A stretch of 64,000 bases of DNA from Ectobius pallidus (GCA_964059195.1 CAXKWD010000003.1:196564174-196628173), one strand, 5' to 3'. Counted from the first letter of the stretch, positions 43,956-54,551 are shown. Made by a program: numbers and translations. Notes: generated by a model from the sequence alone, not told the origin.

Positions 43956-44440
43956 TCAGACGCTCGCATATCCAATTTATTTCTCTTTCTCTGTGCATTT
44001 CCACAAGTTGTTCTCAGTGTTTGTCTCGTTGTTTTACAATGTGTACACGCAAGTGTGTGAACAATCCTAATGTTTTCTGTTACATTTGCGGAAAGTATGT
44101 AGTGCTTAAACATAGAACAGATATAACGGACTTTGTGAAGAAAGCTTAGTATGTATATTTTAAAGTGAAGCTTGGTGATCAGGATAAGGCATGGGGGCCA
44201 AAGAAAGTTTGCTGCTATTGTGTTGAAAGGCTAAGGTTATGGACAAAAGGAAAGAAAACGTGCATGCCGTTTGCAATTCCTATGGTGTGGAGGGAGCCGA
44301 AAGACCACCTTAATGACCGTTACTTCTGCTTAATTAATGTACAGGGGTGCAATGCGAAAAATAAGAACAAAATTGTGTATCCATTAATTCCTTCAGCCAT
44401 TAGGCCAGTTCCACATGGGTAAGAACTGCCTGTCCCTGTT
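43956..44440 (+). pseudogene. N-terminal part of the Cys-rich family (copy 3), in the ankyrin-gene intron
   Basis: The plus strand reads CVNNPNVFCYICGKYVVLKH, a TAG at 44147-44149, then KLGDQDKAWGPKKVCCYCVE, FAIPMVWREPKDHLNDRYFC and YPLIPSAIRPVPHG, then TAA and ELPVP. It matches the first third of copy 1 (FCYICG; WREPKDHSSDCYFC; SAMRPVPHSEELP). Only two in-frame stops break it, so it is better preserved than copies 1 and 2, but it ends abruptly near 44440. It lies antisense to the host gene. Confidence 0.7.
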
Positions 44441-45138
44441 CCTTCATGGCCTGTATAGGAATCGCTTTTACTTATGTGTATATCCACTTCACCTTAGAGA
44501 CCGTACAAATTACAGGCCTCAAGATGGCGCCTGGTTACCGAAGGAAGCTGAACTGCTTTGGTGGGTTTCATACCTACTCCTCAAAATACTCTCTGCTAAC
44601 AGCTCCATTTCTTCTCGCATACCACAAAGTCCCAAACATCATTCAGAACAAGTTCATTCATCAGTGCCATCATTACTACAGTGACATTTATTTTAAAATA
44701 ACAATACACCATTTTTACTCCCTCTACCCGTACCATAGGTAATAAATGTTCGAAATCAAGGTTTTTTAAAAAAATACCTGTTTTTAATTCTCCTGAATCC
44801 AATTATATTTTCAGGAACGTGCTACTCTCAAGGGCTTAAGATACTTCCGCGTTCGATAATAATTGGAATAAAAACTCGTATCGAAATGAGTGCCATTATG
44901 ACACCGTTACCGGGACGTTACACGTAGTAAGCGTATTATACCTAGGTAGGTCTAGTATGGTAGCAAAAACTATACCGGTAATATGTAATTAACTCAATTA
45001 TTGTCGTTCTACTAAAGGTACCCTACATTTTGCTGCTCAATGTTCAGAGTTGGATTCTAAGAGAAAAACAATGCATCAAAATAGTGTCTGATTATTTGGA
45101 AAATTTCAGTGCTAAGTAAAATTAAGTAAACTTAATTA
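44441..45138. other. Intron sequence, unassigned
   Basis: Short hydrophobic ORFs only; no supported feature. Confidence 0.4.
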
Positions 45139-45270
45139 ATGTGTGTTTATTGTAGTTACTTATTAAAAAAATTGTCTGCAATTGGTAAAAATTTCAAGTA
45201 CCCGGTAAATATTTCAATAAGCTTAAAACCTAATAATCTGTGCCCTGAAGACAACTACCATGGCACCTCT
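45139..45270 (+). repeat. Duplicated block, copy in intron
   Basis: GTAGTTACTTATTAAAAAAA-like text, AATTTCAAGTACCCGGTAAA and GTGCCCTGAAGACAACTACC recur in order at 48012-48125, same orientation. Confidence 0.7.
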
Positions 45271-45440
45271 TCAGGAATTTCACGCATTGAAGAAACGGAT
45301 CTCCGATTAGAGATAACTAATGATAACTTAGGCCTATATTTCAATATAGAAAATATGATCTGATTTAAAAAATCCATGTTGACCATATTCCTCTTATTCC
45401 TGCAATCTCACAATGAAACAGTTAGATGAAGGCAGTCTTA

Positions 45441-46385
45441 GGCCGGTATTCATAGTCGGCGACTTAAGAACCGACTTTATAAAGCTGAACTTATTTGACA
45501 AGTCCACTTATATGTTTTTCGTATTCATATTCTTCTTTAAAGTCGTACTTTATTAAGTCTGACTTCATAAAGCTCTACTTATTCTTCATACAAAAGTCGA
45601 ATTCAATAATATGAAAAATCACGCATTCACTGCCGTAACAATTGAATTAACCAATCGCGTTTAAGATTTTTTCAGATTCTATGTAAAGCATAGCCATCTG
45701 AGTACGTATTTCGCTGTCATGATATATAAATATAGACGGCGCTGTGCATTGTAAACAAAGAATTCAATTCATCCAGTCATATTATGCAACGTGTAAGTAA
45801 ACTGATTAATAGTTTCTTTACAATATTCTGTGTATATATTAGCTTGGACATTGTTCAGAATTAAGACCGGTACGCTGATGTATTTATTTCGATGATAATT
45901 ATTGATTTAGGGAGATTCAAAACAGCATAGGAAGCTTTGGGCCGATATGAAAGGCCATCAGAGAGAAATACCGATGAAAGAGAGGCGATTGATATTTCCA
46001 AAATTGTGTCTTCTTAAAACGAAATATCTTTTTAAATTCATTCTCACTGTAGAATTTGAATAGATTCATCATGTTTCGCAAATAACGCTTTGGGGAACGA
46101 GTTTATTCTAATACTTCGCCAAGATCCTCAAAATCACTGTCCATGGTTCTGGCTTAAACTGAAATAAGTCAGGGGGACCCTTGACTTGATAAAGTACGAC
46201 TAGTTTCGGGAAATAAGTCGTACTTTAGTGACTATGAATAGCAATAAGCTCGACTTAGTAAAGTCTGACTTTATAACGTAAACACGTCATAAGTCCGACT
46301 TGTTTGTGTCAGAAGCTCAACTTAAGACGAGATTAAAGTTCGTCTTGGATATAAGTACGAATTATTGCGACTATGAATACCAGCC
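45441..46385. mobile_element. PIF/Harbinger-type MITE with TTA target duplication, in intron
   Basis: TTA at 45438-45440 and 46386-46388. Ends GGCCGGTATTCATAGTCGGC and (reverse complement) GGCTGGTATTCATAGTCGCA. The subterminal 180 bp on both sides is packed with GTCCGACTT / AAGTCGTACTT words in both orientations. No transposase or Myb-like remnant recognised. Confidence 0.88.
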
Positions 46386-46459
46386 TTATTGTTAGCCTTG
46401 CCTAAGTAAGAGACAGAATGTCATGGAATTAAGTCTATTCTAAAAATAAAAAGCATATA

Positions 46460-46473
46460 GACACTAAATATAC
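46460..46473 (-). promoter_or_regulatory. Splice donor after the coiled-coil exon
   Basis: Minus strand GATAAG followed by GTATATTTAGTG; a good GT donor directly after a complete codon (phase 0). Confidence 0.75.
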
Positions 46474-47022
46474 CTTATCTCCATCCTTCAACACAGACAC
46501 CAACTCATGAAAGAACTCTTCCTGGATGTGAAACCGATTCTGAACCTTCTCATATTTTTTACTTATGACATTTAATTCTTTAATTTTTGTCTCCAGTTCT
46601 GCTTCAAGATTCTTATTTTTCTTTATTTGATCCTTAAGATCTGCTGCTAGTTTATCTTGATTAGGCACATCTAGTCGCTTCTTCTCTTCTAATTCAAGCG
46701 TTCTGTCCTCCAGTGTTGCTTCAAGATTATTTAGCTTAGTTAACTGATGCTCGTTAAGTTTTTTCGCTTCACTTAATTCAAGCACTTTCTCTAGTACTGA
46801 TTTCACTTCATTTAATTTAGGTGGCAGGGACAATAAGCTGTGGTTCATGGATATTATATATTCATCTTTATTCTTTAGTTCTGATTTCACTTCCTCTAAT
46901 TCAAGCATTTTATTCTCCAGTTCTGCTTCAAGGTTCCTATTCTTACTTAATTGATCCTCAAGACTTGTTTCCAGTAAATTGATGTTCTCCTGGAGCTGAG
47001 AAGTAAGAGGCTTGGCTGCCAT
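46474..47022 (-). CDS. Coiled-coil first coding exon of coiled-coil/ankyrin gene
   Basis: 183 codons from the ATG at 47022 (MAAKPLTSQLQENI) to ...LVSVLKDGDK at a GT donor. This ATG is preferred over an earlier one at 47046 because that one precedes the CAG acceptor at 47032. Nearly the whole exon has heptad-like Leu/Glu/Lys spacing, broken near residues 58-75 (SLLSLPPKLN). A motif NLEA.LE....EL occurs three times (about residues 30, 98 and 138), suggesting internal duplication. Coiled coils commonly drive oligomerisation, which would make the mature protein a multivalent ankyrin scaffold (inference). The ORF extension beyond the donor (VYLVSICFLFLE) is intronic. Confidence 0.75.
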
Positions 47023-47031
47023 GTTAAGTAC

Positions 47032-47045
47032 CTGCAAACAGATCA
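47032..47045 (-). promoter_or_regulatory. Splice acceptor upstream of the start codon
   Basis: Minus strand TGATCTGTTTGCAG followed by GTACTTAACATGG. It implies at least one 5' non-coding exon further upstream (above 47.05 kb), which I cannot locate. Confidence 0.6.
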
Positions 47046-47640
47046 CAAATTAAATACTCTGATTGATTGCGGTCTACTCATCGATCTCCATGTTAATATT
47101 GGCAGATTTTGAAAACTGTCATGAATTCGCTTAATCAATTAGTAGGCCTATAATTGTGTCTTGTAGGATTCTGGTGACGCAAGTTTTATGACTGATGGTT
47201 TTACAAAGAGCACATGGAAACAAACATATAAAGCATCGCTTAAGTCAATTTATAAGTACCGTCTCAGTATTAATTACTAATTAATTAATTTATATAAATT
47301 CTTCATTGTGATGCATTGTTGATAAAAATTGGTAGCACAAAGGAATAAAATTTGTTCTAGGATTTATTCTGGAGCTGTTGATGTGTAGAACTTCTATAAT
47401 TTTTTAAATGTGTACTTTGGATATTAACAATCAATAATAATTACATAGTTCTTTACGATGTATGAACCTTATACAAAATTTAACTGGCGAGCACGAAGTT
47501 AAAAAAATGAGCGCATGGAAGTTTTGTTATTCATGTGAGCCTGGGTAACGGTCCAGCGTTATGACGACGTTTAATGTTTTTTAAACCGTAAATTTTCAAT
47601 ATTTGTATATATTTGAGCCATTTTTCAACCTTCATATAAA
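47046..47640. other. Unassigned, probable intron or upstream region
   Basis: AT-rich; no promoter or 5' exon identified. Confidence 0.4.
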
Positions 47641-47965
47641 AAAAAGTGTGCGTGGAACAACACACGCGACAAAAGTGAAACTTGTTTTAATATTTTGGAT
47701 TTTATTCAATTTGGGATTGTTGGACTTTTAAATTTTGGATTTTTTATTTTTGATCTTTTAATTTTTTTAATTTTGGATTTTTTAATTTTAGATTTTTTAA
47801 ATTTTAGATCTTTAATATTTTTTTTTATTTTTAATTTAGGATTTTGGATTTTTTATTTTTAAATTTTGGGTTTTCAATTTTTTCAATTAGAAATTTTGGA
47901 TTTTTTAAATTTTGGTTATTGTGATTTTTTAATTTTGGATTTTTTATTTTTTAAATAAACTGTTG
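47641..47965 (+). mobile_element. Hairpin-capped unknown element, left-end fragment
   Basis: AAAAGTGTGCGTGGAACAAC, then ACACGCGACAAAAGTGAAAC and TTGTTTTAAT, then the GGATTTTT/AATTTT array to about 47955. The right terminus seen in other copies is missing. The palindrome has extra bases (GCGTGGAACAACACACGC). Confidence 0.65.
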
Positions 47966-48011
47966 AAAATGAAGCACAAAAAGTGTTCATGTAGTTTTAT
48001 AAAACACGCAA

Positions 48012-48125
48012 GTGTTTTTGTAGTTACTTATTAAAAAACTTGTCTACAAATGTGAAAATTTCAAGTATCCGGTAAATACTTTAATGTGTTTGTAATCTGT
48101 GCCCTGAAGACAACTACCATGCCCT
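48012..48125 (+). repeat. Duplicated block, second copy of 45139-45270
   Basis: Shares GTAGTTACTTATTAAAAAAC-like text, AATTTCAAGTATCCGGTAAA and GTGCCCTGAAGACAACTACC with the intron copy. Confidence 0.7.
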
Positions 48126-48735
48126 AGTTATAAATTATAAGCATGTTCTTTATTATGTAGGGTGACATTTACTGTCGGCCTAAGGGCGGGATATTTCTAG
48201 ATATGCCGCTTCTTTTACTTATAGTAACTTTAATTACTGAAACACTGGTCCCACTTCTTAAATTATAACTTTTATAATGTGAAAATGCAAAATCTTACAA
48301 GTACTTATACTGTTTTGTGTCTTGAGTATTAAACAAGTTGTCAAATTAGTGGTGGGACACTCGAAATTGAACACAAGAATAGCCTAGGAGATCTAGGAGT
48401 TCTAGGAGATCCGTATTTCACCACATTTTATTCTTTTGAGCATTTAAAGGTTTCGATGACTTAATGTTCAGGTTTCGACTTATCTCTAATTGAAACTATT
48501 CTACTATGTTACGTGTTTGTTTATTGTTGCTAAGAGACTTTAATCGATGTATTGCGTGTTCAAGGTTAACAAGCTATTCAACAGGCTTATCATAAAAAAC
48601 AAAATTTATAATAATTTAACTAGGGTATTTTTGCATTATTCATGAGTATTATTTCGGTGTTTTCATTTCACATAAGTTTTTAGTTATGCTGCAAGTGTGC
48701 TTTGTTTCTTGCGGAAGTTATTTGCTTTTAAAGTT
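48126..48735 (+). repeat. Segmental duplication, uninterrupted copy A
   Basis: It matches, in order, 48980-49003 + 50895-50984 + 51274-51690 + 53486-53600. Landmarks: AGGGTGACATTTACTGTCGG, CTCGAAATTGAACACAAGAA, GGTTTCGACTTATCTCTAAT, TTTATTGTTGCTAAGAGACT and AACAAAATTTATAATAATTT. No conserved ORF. Confidence 0.8.
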
Positions 48736-49003
48736 ATAAGAGGCAAGCATTAAAAACAGAAATAATAATGAAAAATTGAAAACGTAACGTACTGGCAATG
48801 TAACACTTTATATTTTAAAAACCATTAAAAAAAACGCCGAAAACAACCTAAAAGTGACACATCTCTTAAAAATGACGAAAAATGCAAAAACAAATCGCCC
48901 TTATTTAATAAATTTTTCATGATGCATATTTGTATATAATTCAAGCTATCTTCCAATGTTTATATAAAAAGATGCCAAATCATAACTAGTTATAACTTTT
49001 CAG
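48736..49003. other. Unassigned; begins copy B at about 48980
   Basis: CTAGTTATAACTTTTCAG matches CTAGTTATAAATTATAAG of copy A, so copy B starts before the hAT-like insertion. Confidence 0.5.
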
Positions 49004-49256
49004 TAGGGTACGGATGTTTATGATATGTCATATTTTTATCCTGACCTCCATTCTCACCAAAAACACAAATTAAACACGAATTACACGCCTGTTATCCCAA
49101 TCGGGATGTTTTTGTTTTGCATATTACAATTACAATTACAATTACAATTTATTACTCCAAAGTACACGAAAGTCAAAGTATTAAGTCATATTTTGGTAAT
49201 TTTTGTGGTCTTGGTCATATTTTGTCCATATTTGTAATTTAACGTCATATTTCAGT

Positions 49257-50554
49257 TAGGGTAAGGTGGTACATTTTCGAACATGGTACAATTCTGAACG
49301 GACTAAGATTTTTATCCACTTTTGGGTCTCAAATTTCAGCCAACCTGTTTTTAATTATATAGCGTCCATACTGATTGTCTTGTTGACCTGTATCCGTGAG
49401 AATGATGTTTTGAGATGTCTCATTCGGCCATAAAAAAATATTTTCCAATCGAAGGTACGAACTCCATGCTTGAAAAATGGCACGTTATAAAATTGCTTAT
49501 AATTCCACGTTGTGTTACTGGAATATATTGTTGAGGACCAATTTTTAACTCATACCAACAAATAGCGTAGTCTTTAATACGTAAGTCATTGGCACAACAA
49601 TGGCCATTCGTGAGGGGAATTTCAACAATGTAGTCATTTACAAAAACTAGCTCGAGGTACAAATACGAACAAATTTTAGGTACAATTTCGAACAGTACTT
49701 TAACCCGCTATCGCTCGCGTAAGTCTTGCATGGAAAAGCTGTTTTGCCATCATAGCATTCTGCATGTTTATTATTATTAACTGTGCTAGTCAAATATAAA
49801 ATGATGACATTCATACATCTTTCAACAGTGGTATTATTTTAACAAAGATTTATTAACTACACTTCCTCTGGATTGTTATTACATCTCAGAAATTTATGCA
49901 GTATAGAATAGCATACAGAAATCGTTCTGGAGTTGTTAAGTATTTTTATTATTGCTCTTGATATTATGACAGACCCGCCTGCATGGTCTAGTGGTTGCTG
50001 ACTATGGACCCGCAAGTCTGGGTTCGAACCCAGTACCTCCTCGGATTTTTTTTAGGTAGGGCGATTTGGAACGGGGTGCATTCAGCCTCCTGACACCAAC
50101 CGAAGAGCTAATTCATAAAGAAGTAGCGGCTCCGGTTCAGTAAGCTATCAATAACTGTCGTAGGAATCGGCATGCTGACCACATGCCCCAATCCTGTCAT
50201 CTACCTATTCAAAACGTGACACTTCATTATTACGCTCATATTATTGATAAATAATAATAATAAAGTATAATATATGGAAGAAAGCAGTTCGTTCGTTGAA
50301 AATGCCACTGTCCGAAATAGTACCCACTGGTGTTTAGAATTGTACCTACTGCGGTACATTTTCGAACGATATTCTGGAAATGAAAGATTGATTGCCATGA
50401 CCAATTTTACAGCTGTTTGACTTTCATATTTTTGTGAAGGGTCAACTACATTGCCAACTTTGTGATTACAATACAGTTGAACTTGTCTTACGTTTATTGT
50501 GTTCATAAAATAATAATATTTGTTAAGTGTTCGAAAATGTACCATCTTACCCTA
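49257..50554. mobile_element. Nested inverted-repeat element with an array of GGTACA..TTCGAAC motifs
   Basis: Ends TAGGGTAAGGTGGTACATTT and (reverse complement) TAGGGTAAGATGGTACATTT, probable TA flanks. The motif GGTACA(A/T)TTTCGAACA or close variants occurs about eight times in both orientations: near 49266, 49286, 49646, 49678, 50310 (rev), 50330 (rev), 50351 and 50527 (rev). No transposase seen. A tRNA-derived SINE lies inside at 49975-50200. Confidence 0.75.
49975..50205 (+). mobile_element. tRNA-derived SINE
   Basis: Head CCTGCATGGTCTAGTGGTTG (A box) and GGGTTCGAACCC (B box), then a body GAGCTAATTCATAAAGAAGT..GGCTCCGGTTCAG and end ATGCCCCAATCCTGTCATCT. Different family from the other SINEs here. 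Confidence 0.8.
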
Positions 50555-50902
50555 TAAATTCGGTAAAGGGGCACAATTATAAAGTGTATATACTACATGG
50601 TCGAGTTAAATTTGAAATTTATTTGATTAATTTTATGTTTATGGTAAATTAATAGGTAACTTATATTTTGAAAAGAATGCAATAATTGTTCATATTTTAT
50701 AGGCACTCTACTCTGATTGAATTCACGAGATGTAAGAATTTAATGTCTTTAAACGGTTTAAATTGGAATATATTTTTAAAGTTATTTTATTGGGTCATAT
50801 TATTTTAAGGTTTTTGGGTCATATTTGCTCGTTATTAAGGGCATATTTTTAGTCAAACTTTCCACTTTTTTAGGTCATAAACATCCGAACCCTACTTATC
50901 AG

Positions 50903-51690
50903 CATGGTCTTGATTATGAAGGGTGACATTTACTATCGGCCTTTGGGCGGGAAATTTCTAGATACGCCACTTCCTCTAGTTATAAAGTGTTCCCTATTAC
51001 AGGCCCTGAAGGCCTCAAGGGTTCCAGGCGGTTGAGGCTCCCATTAAAGTGGTAAGGTTGTCAGCCATACGCATTGGCCGCCTTTACCCCCAGGATTGCT
51101 CCTGGTAATCATTTCTGTTAGAGGCTGGGTCGACCCTAAGGCCATAGTGCCACCAGAAGGATTAGACCAAATGAAAAACTCCAGTGCTCTCATCGGGGAT
51201 CGAACCCGCGACCTTCGGTTTGTAGCGCAGCGCCTCAACCACTACGCCACGGCGAACCCCTGCTCTACTTATAGTACCTTTAAATACTGAATTACTGGTC
51301 CATATTTTTAAGTTAAATCTTTTTAATATAAAAATGCAAAAACTTAGAAGTATTTTTGTGACTTCAGTACTAAACAATTTTTCAAATTAATGATGGAACA
51401 CTCGAAATTGAACACAAGAATAGTCTACAGTCATAAACTTTGGAGAGATCAGAGTTTGAACAGATTTTAGTCTTTTCAGCATTTAAAAGTTTCGATGACT
51501 TAAAACTCAGGTTTCGACTTATCTCTAATTGAAACACATCAGTTGCAGTTCCTTATCTGCCGAGGTCAAACCATTCTCCTGTATTGTACGAGTATGTTTG
51601 CTTATTGTTGCTAGGAGACTTCAATCGATGTATTGCGTGTTCAAGGTTAATAAGCTATACAACAGAGTTGTAGGCCTATACAGCTACACA
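50903..51690 (+). repeat. Segmental duplication copy B, middle part
   Basis: Continuation of copy B: AGGGTGACATTTACTATCGG, then (after a SINE) CTCGAAATTGAACACAAGAA, GGTTTCGACTTATCTCTAAT and TTATTGTTGCTAGGAGACTT. Interrupted by the SINE at 50985 and by the LINE from about 51690. Confidence 0.8.
50985..51262 (-). mobile_element. tRNA-derived SINE (family B), copy 2, with 11-bp target duplication
   Basis: Same family and orientation as 23233-23528 (CACCAGAAGGATTAGA, CATCGGGGATCGAACCCGCG). Flanks CTCTAGTTATA (50974-50984) and CTCTACTTATA (51263-51273) match 10 of 11. Copy A of the segmental duplication lacks it, giving the empty site (CTTTTACTTATA). Confidence 0.85.
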
Positions 51691-52138
51691 ACAAGAAAAA
51701 ACAGAAGAAATTCTTTTTAGTTTTAATAATTACTATGGCAATGACAAGAATGTAAAACTATTAGGAATTAATTTGGATAAAAAGTTAAATTCTAACACTC
51801 ACACAGAAGCGGTATGTATAAAACTATGAAGGGTTACCTACTTAATAAGGAAATCAAAATTATACACAAATTTTGACCTAGTCATTAAGTCATAGGCTAC
51901 TATGCCTTCTTTCATAATCACTTGCTGTATGGTATAGGCTACTGCTATGGGGAAATTCTGCTGGTGGCAGAAAGTTTTTCTCTGTCCAAAAAAAAGTTTA
52001 AGATTAATGAAGGGCCTAAAAAATACTGAATCTTGCGAATCCCATTTTATAGAAATTGATACTATAACCTTGAGTAGTATTTATGTATTACATATGCTAC
52101 AGTAGCCTATGTCAAATATAATTATGAGAATTTTAATA

Positions 52139-53137
52139 CAGTAGAGTCCCGTTATTCTGAACCCCGATATTCCGAAAATCTGCCTATTCTGAACAGAGTT
52201 CAGAAAAAATACCTTTTTTTCAAACTTAAAACCGGAGAAATTAAAAAGACGTTCGTGAAAAAACGTGCATTTATTGTTATACAAAGAAGTTAAATAGAGA
52301 CATACATAGAGCCTAAAGCTGCGTCTCCATTGATATACATTTAACACCAACATGTCCAGTTAACATATGTTAAATGTTTATCATTAACTTGTTGATGTAT
52401 ACAAGTCAAGTGGTTTGCCAATTAACAACTGTCTCCACTACAATGTTATAGACTTCACATGGGTTGGCGCGGTTACGAACAGAAATGAATAACATTCAAA
52501 AATAAAACAAAACGAACATTACAAAATGAAAGTAGTTTTATATACTCGTTATTATCTACTTATTAACTGTCTACGACTTTCTTAAATACTAATTTTGTAC
52601 AGATGTCTTGATCTTTTCAAAATAACTATCACATTTTTCAACAATGTAGTATGCCATAAAAATATTTGTAAAAGTAGATGCAGTACTATTGAGAACACTG
52701 ATATAATGCTCACATAATACAAAATGGATGCCGGGAATATTGAGGAAGCTGTCGACTGCTTTCTGTTCACCCGGAAATTCCCGAACCAAAGCCGATTAAT
52801 CTGACGATCGCTTTTCGCTTCCCGAAAATTCCCGAAACAAACCCGATATTGACCGAATAGTCAATTGACTTGACATGTTGTCCATTTTCTTCTGAAAACA
52901 AATTAACATCTGAAAATGTTAAGTGCAACACGCTGGGTTTGCATGCCAAGTCAATTGGAACGCGAAATTGCAATATACATGTCAATATCAACTTGTTAAT
53001 ATTGACATGTTGGTGTTAAATGTATATCAATGGAGACGCAGCTTTAGCTTGATGAAAACCCCTAAAACCAAACTGGAATTCCCGCTAAACCGGACTGTGT
53101 TCGGTCTCAATTAGTTCGGAATAGCGGGACTCTACTG
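52139..53137. mobile_element. Pogo-type element inserted in the LINE
   Basis: TA flanks (52137-52138, 53138-53139). Ends CAGTAGAGTCCCGTTATTCT and (reverse complement) CAGTAGAGTCCCGCTATTCC. About 270 bp once the inner element is removed; no transposase. Its removal joins the two halves of the LINE ORF2. Confidence 0.9.
52316..53044. mobile_element. Inverted-repeat element nested in the pogo-type element
   Basis: The first ~41 bases (AAGCTGCGTCTCCATTGATA, then TACATTTAACACCAACATGT) are identical in inverted orientation at the right end; TA on both sides. Further GTTAACATATGTTAA-type inverted words follow. Minus ORFs of 62-90 codons show no motif. The superfamily is not identified; the perfect ends make it the youngest layer here. 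Confidence 0.8.
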
Positions 53138-53485
53138 TATCAGTTCATATATACATCAGTACGAAACAAGAAATAAAAATAATTTAGTCCCTAATTTTAC
53201 AAGATTGAATAAAAGTCAGAATAGTTTTAAGCATGTCGGAATTAAACTTTTTAACGAACTCCCACAAAATGCCAGAAATGTTAATTCGAAAATATTCAAA
53301 ATAGTAATTAAGCAATGGCTAAAAAGCAAGGCATTTTACAGTACACAGGAGTTCGATGAGACAAATCTGGGTGACCTGGTGTTTTAATATTTTTAGAATT
53401 TTTATATTGATTATGTCTATTACTTTGTATAAGTTTAATGAAAAATATATAAATATTATTATTATTATTATTATTATTATTACAT

Positions 53486-53885
53486 ATTAAAACAAAATTT
53501 ATATAATTTAACTAGAGTTTTTTTTGCATTGTTACTGAATATTATATCGGTGTTTTCGTTTCACGTAATTTCAAGTTTCTTTATCTTGTTCAAGTTATAT
53601 TTCCTCTAGTGTAATTTAACATATAAATAAATTAAAATAAACAGAAGAATAAATACATAACATTATGGGATCCTATCCGAAACGTTTTCTACCCATATAC
53701 AAGCCCAATCATTCTGTATAAAGAGCCACATTACCTGTTCGTGTACCAGATAACTAGAGAGCTTCCTTCCCGACTGCTTGGCTTGCCTGCTCTGACTCTG
53801 GGAATCCCTGGCGTGTTTTGTTTATTGTTGCTAGGAGACATCAATCGATCGCAATGCGGTGAAACTTTTCCACTGTGTTGACAGT
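53486..53885 (+). repeat. Segmental copy B end, and a third partial copy
   Basis: 53486-53600 (AACAAAATTTATATAATTTA, TATATCGGTGTTTTCGTTTC) completes copy B. At about 53815-53855 TTTATTGTTGCTAGGAGACA with TCAATCGATCG is a third occurrence of the 48510 / 51600 block. Confidence 0.65.
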
Positions 53886-54179
53886 AATTTTGTGATCTAT
53901 ATCTCGTACATCAAGCCGAGAAGTCACGTCACTCCTGGAAAATGGAAATCATGTAGCAAATTTATAAGAAATCGTTAGAACCATTTTCGAAATAATTGCG
54001 AAACTGAAAATGTCATAATGCAAAGTGCCATAATCTTCGTGTCACATCCCCAGAAGGTACCTAGAAGAAATGTAGAATTCTGGATTTATACGAATTTTCG
54101 AGTTATGCTGTTCACACACACACAGATATTTTTCTGGGGATAGCATTTTTGTGTTCATGGAACCTCAAAACATGTTAGG
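53886..54179. other. Unassigned
   Basis: No supported feature. Confidence 0.4.
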
Positions 54180-54510
54180 CTACTTACTTACTCAGGCAAT
54201 AGACAATTCCTCAGCAAGCTAAAGGAATATTATCTAGTTTATGAAACCCGAAGGTTCATAGCCGCGCTTACCTGAGCCCGCCATTCAACCCTATTATGTG
54301 CTAACTCCATCCAACCATCCCTTGCAAATCCTACTTCCTTTAAATCTATCCTAATATTGTCCTCCCACCTACATCTAGTTCTTCCAAGTGTCTTTTCCCT
54401 TCAGGTCTCGCAGTTAATATCTTTTAGATGTCTTTTCTCTCCCGTGCATGCAATACATCCAGCCCATTTCATCCTTCGTGATTTAATTACCCCTACTATA
54501 TCTCAAGCTC
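54180..54510 (-). mobile_element. LINE 3' end, family of 33395
   Basis: Third copy of the family; minus strand, with a short TTAC tail at 54183-54195. It shares GCTAAAGGAATATTATCTA and ATCCTAATATTGTCCTCCCA (plus sense) with 35650-36030. 5'-truncated at about the GHVARM region. Confidence 0.85.
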
Positions 54511-54551
54511 AACGGGATTGGCGTTGCGCAGCAGCGCAAATATCTGATAAG

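Larger units (their letters stand above)
49004..50894. mobile_element. hAT-like MITE with 8-bp target duplication, itself interrupted
   Basis: Flanks CTTTTCAG (48996-49003) and CTTATCAG (50895-50902), 7 of 8 identical. Ends TAGGGTACGGATGTTTATGA and (reverse complement) TAGGGTTCGGATGTTTATGA. Inner text rich in GGTCATATTT words. Without the nested 1.3-kb element it would be about 590 bp. Confidence 0.88.
51691..53485 (+). mobile_element. LINE 3' fragment split by a pogo-type element, (TTA)n tail
   Basis: Before the interruption: VKLLGINLDKKLNSNTHTEA (about 51750-51810), LLYGIGYCYGEILLVAESF; after it: NKSQNSFKHVGIKLFNELPQ, NARNVNSKIFKIVIKQWLKS, KAFYSTQEFDETNLGDLVF and TAA at 53385-53387. The 3' UTR ends in (TTA)n at about 53456-53481. 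It sits inside segmental copy B. The C-terminus resembles that of 3085-3700. Confidence 0.85.

Noticed and set aside
47022..47046. Start of the coiled-coil protein at the upstream ATG (47046)
   Set aside because: It precedes the CAG splice acceptor at 47032, so it should be intronic.
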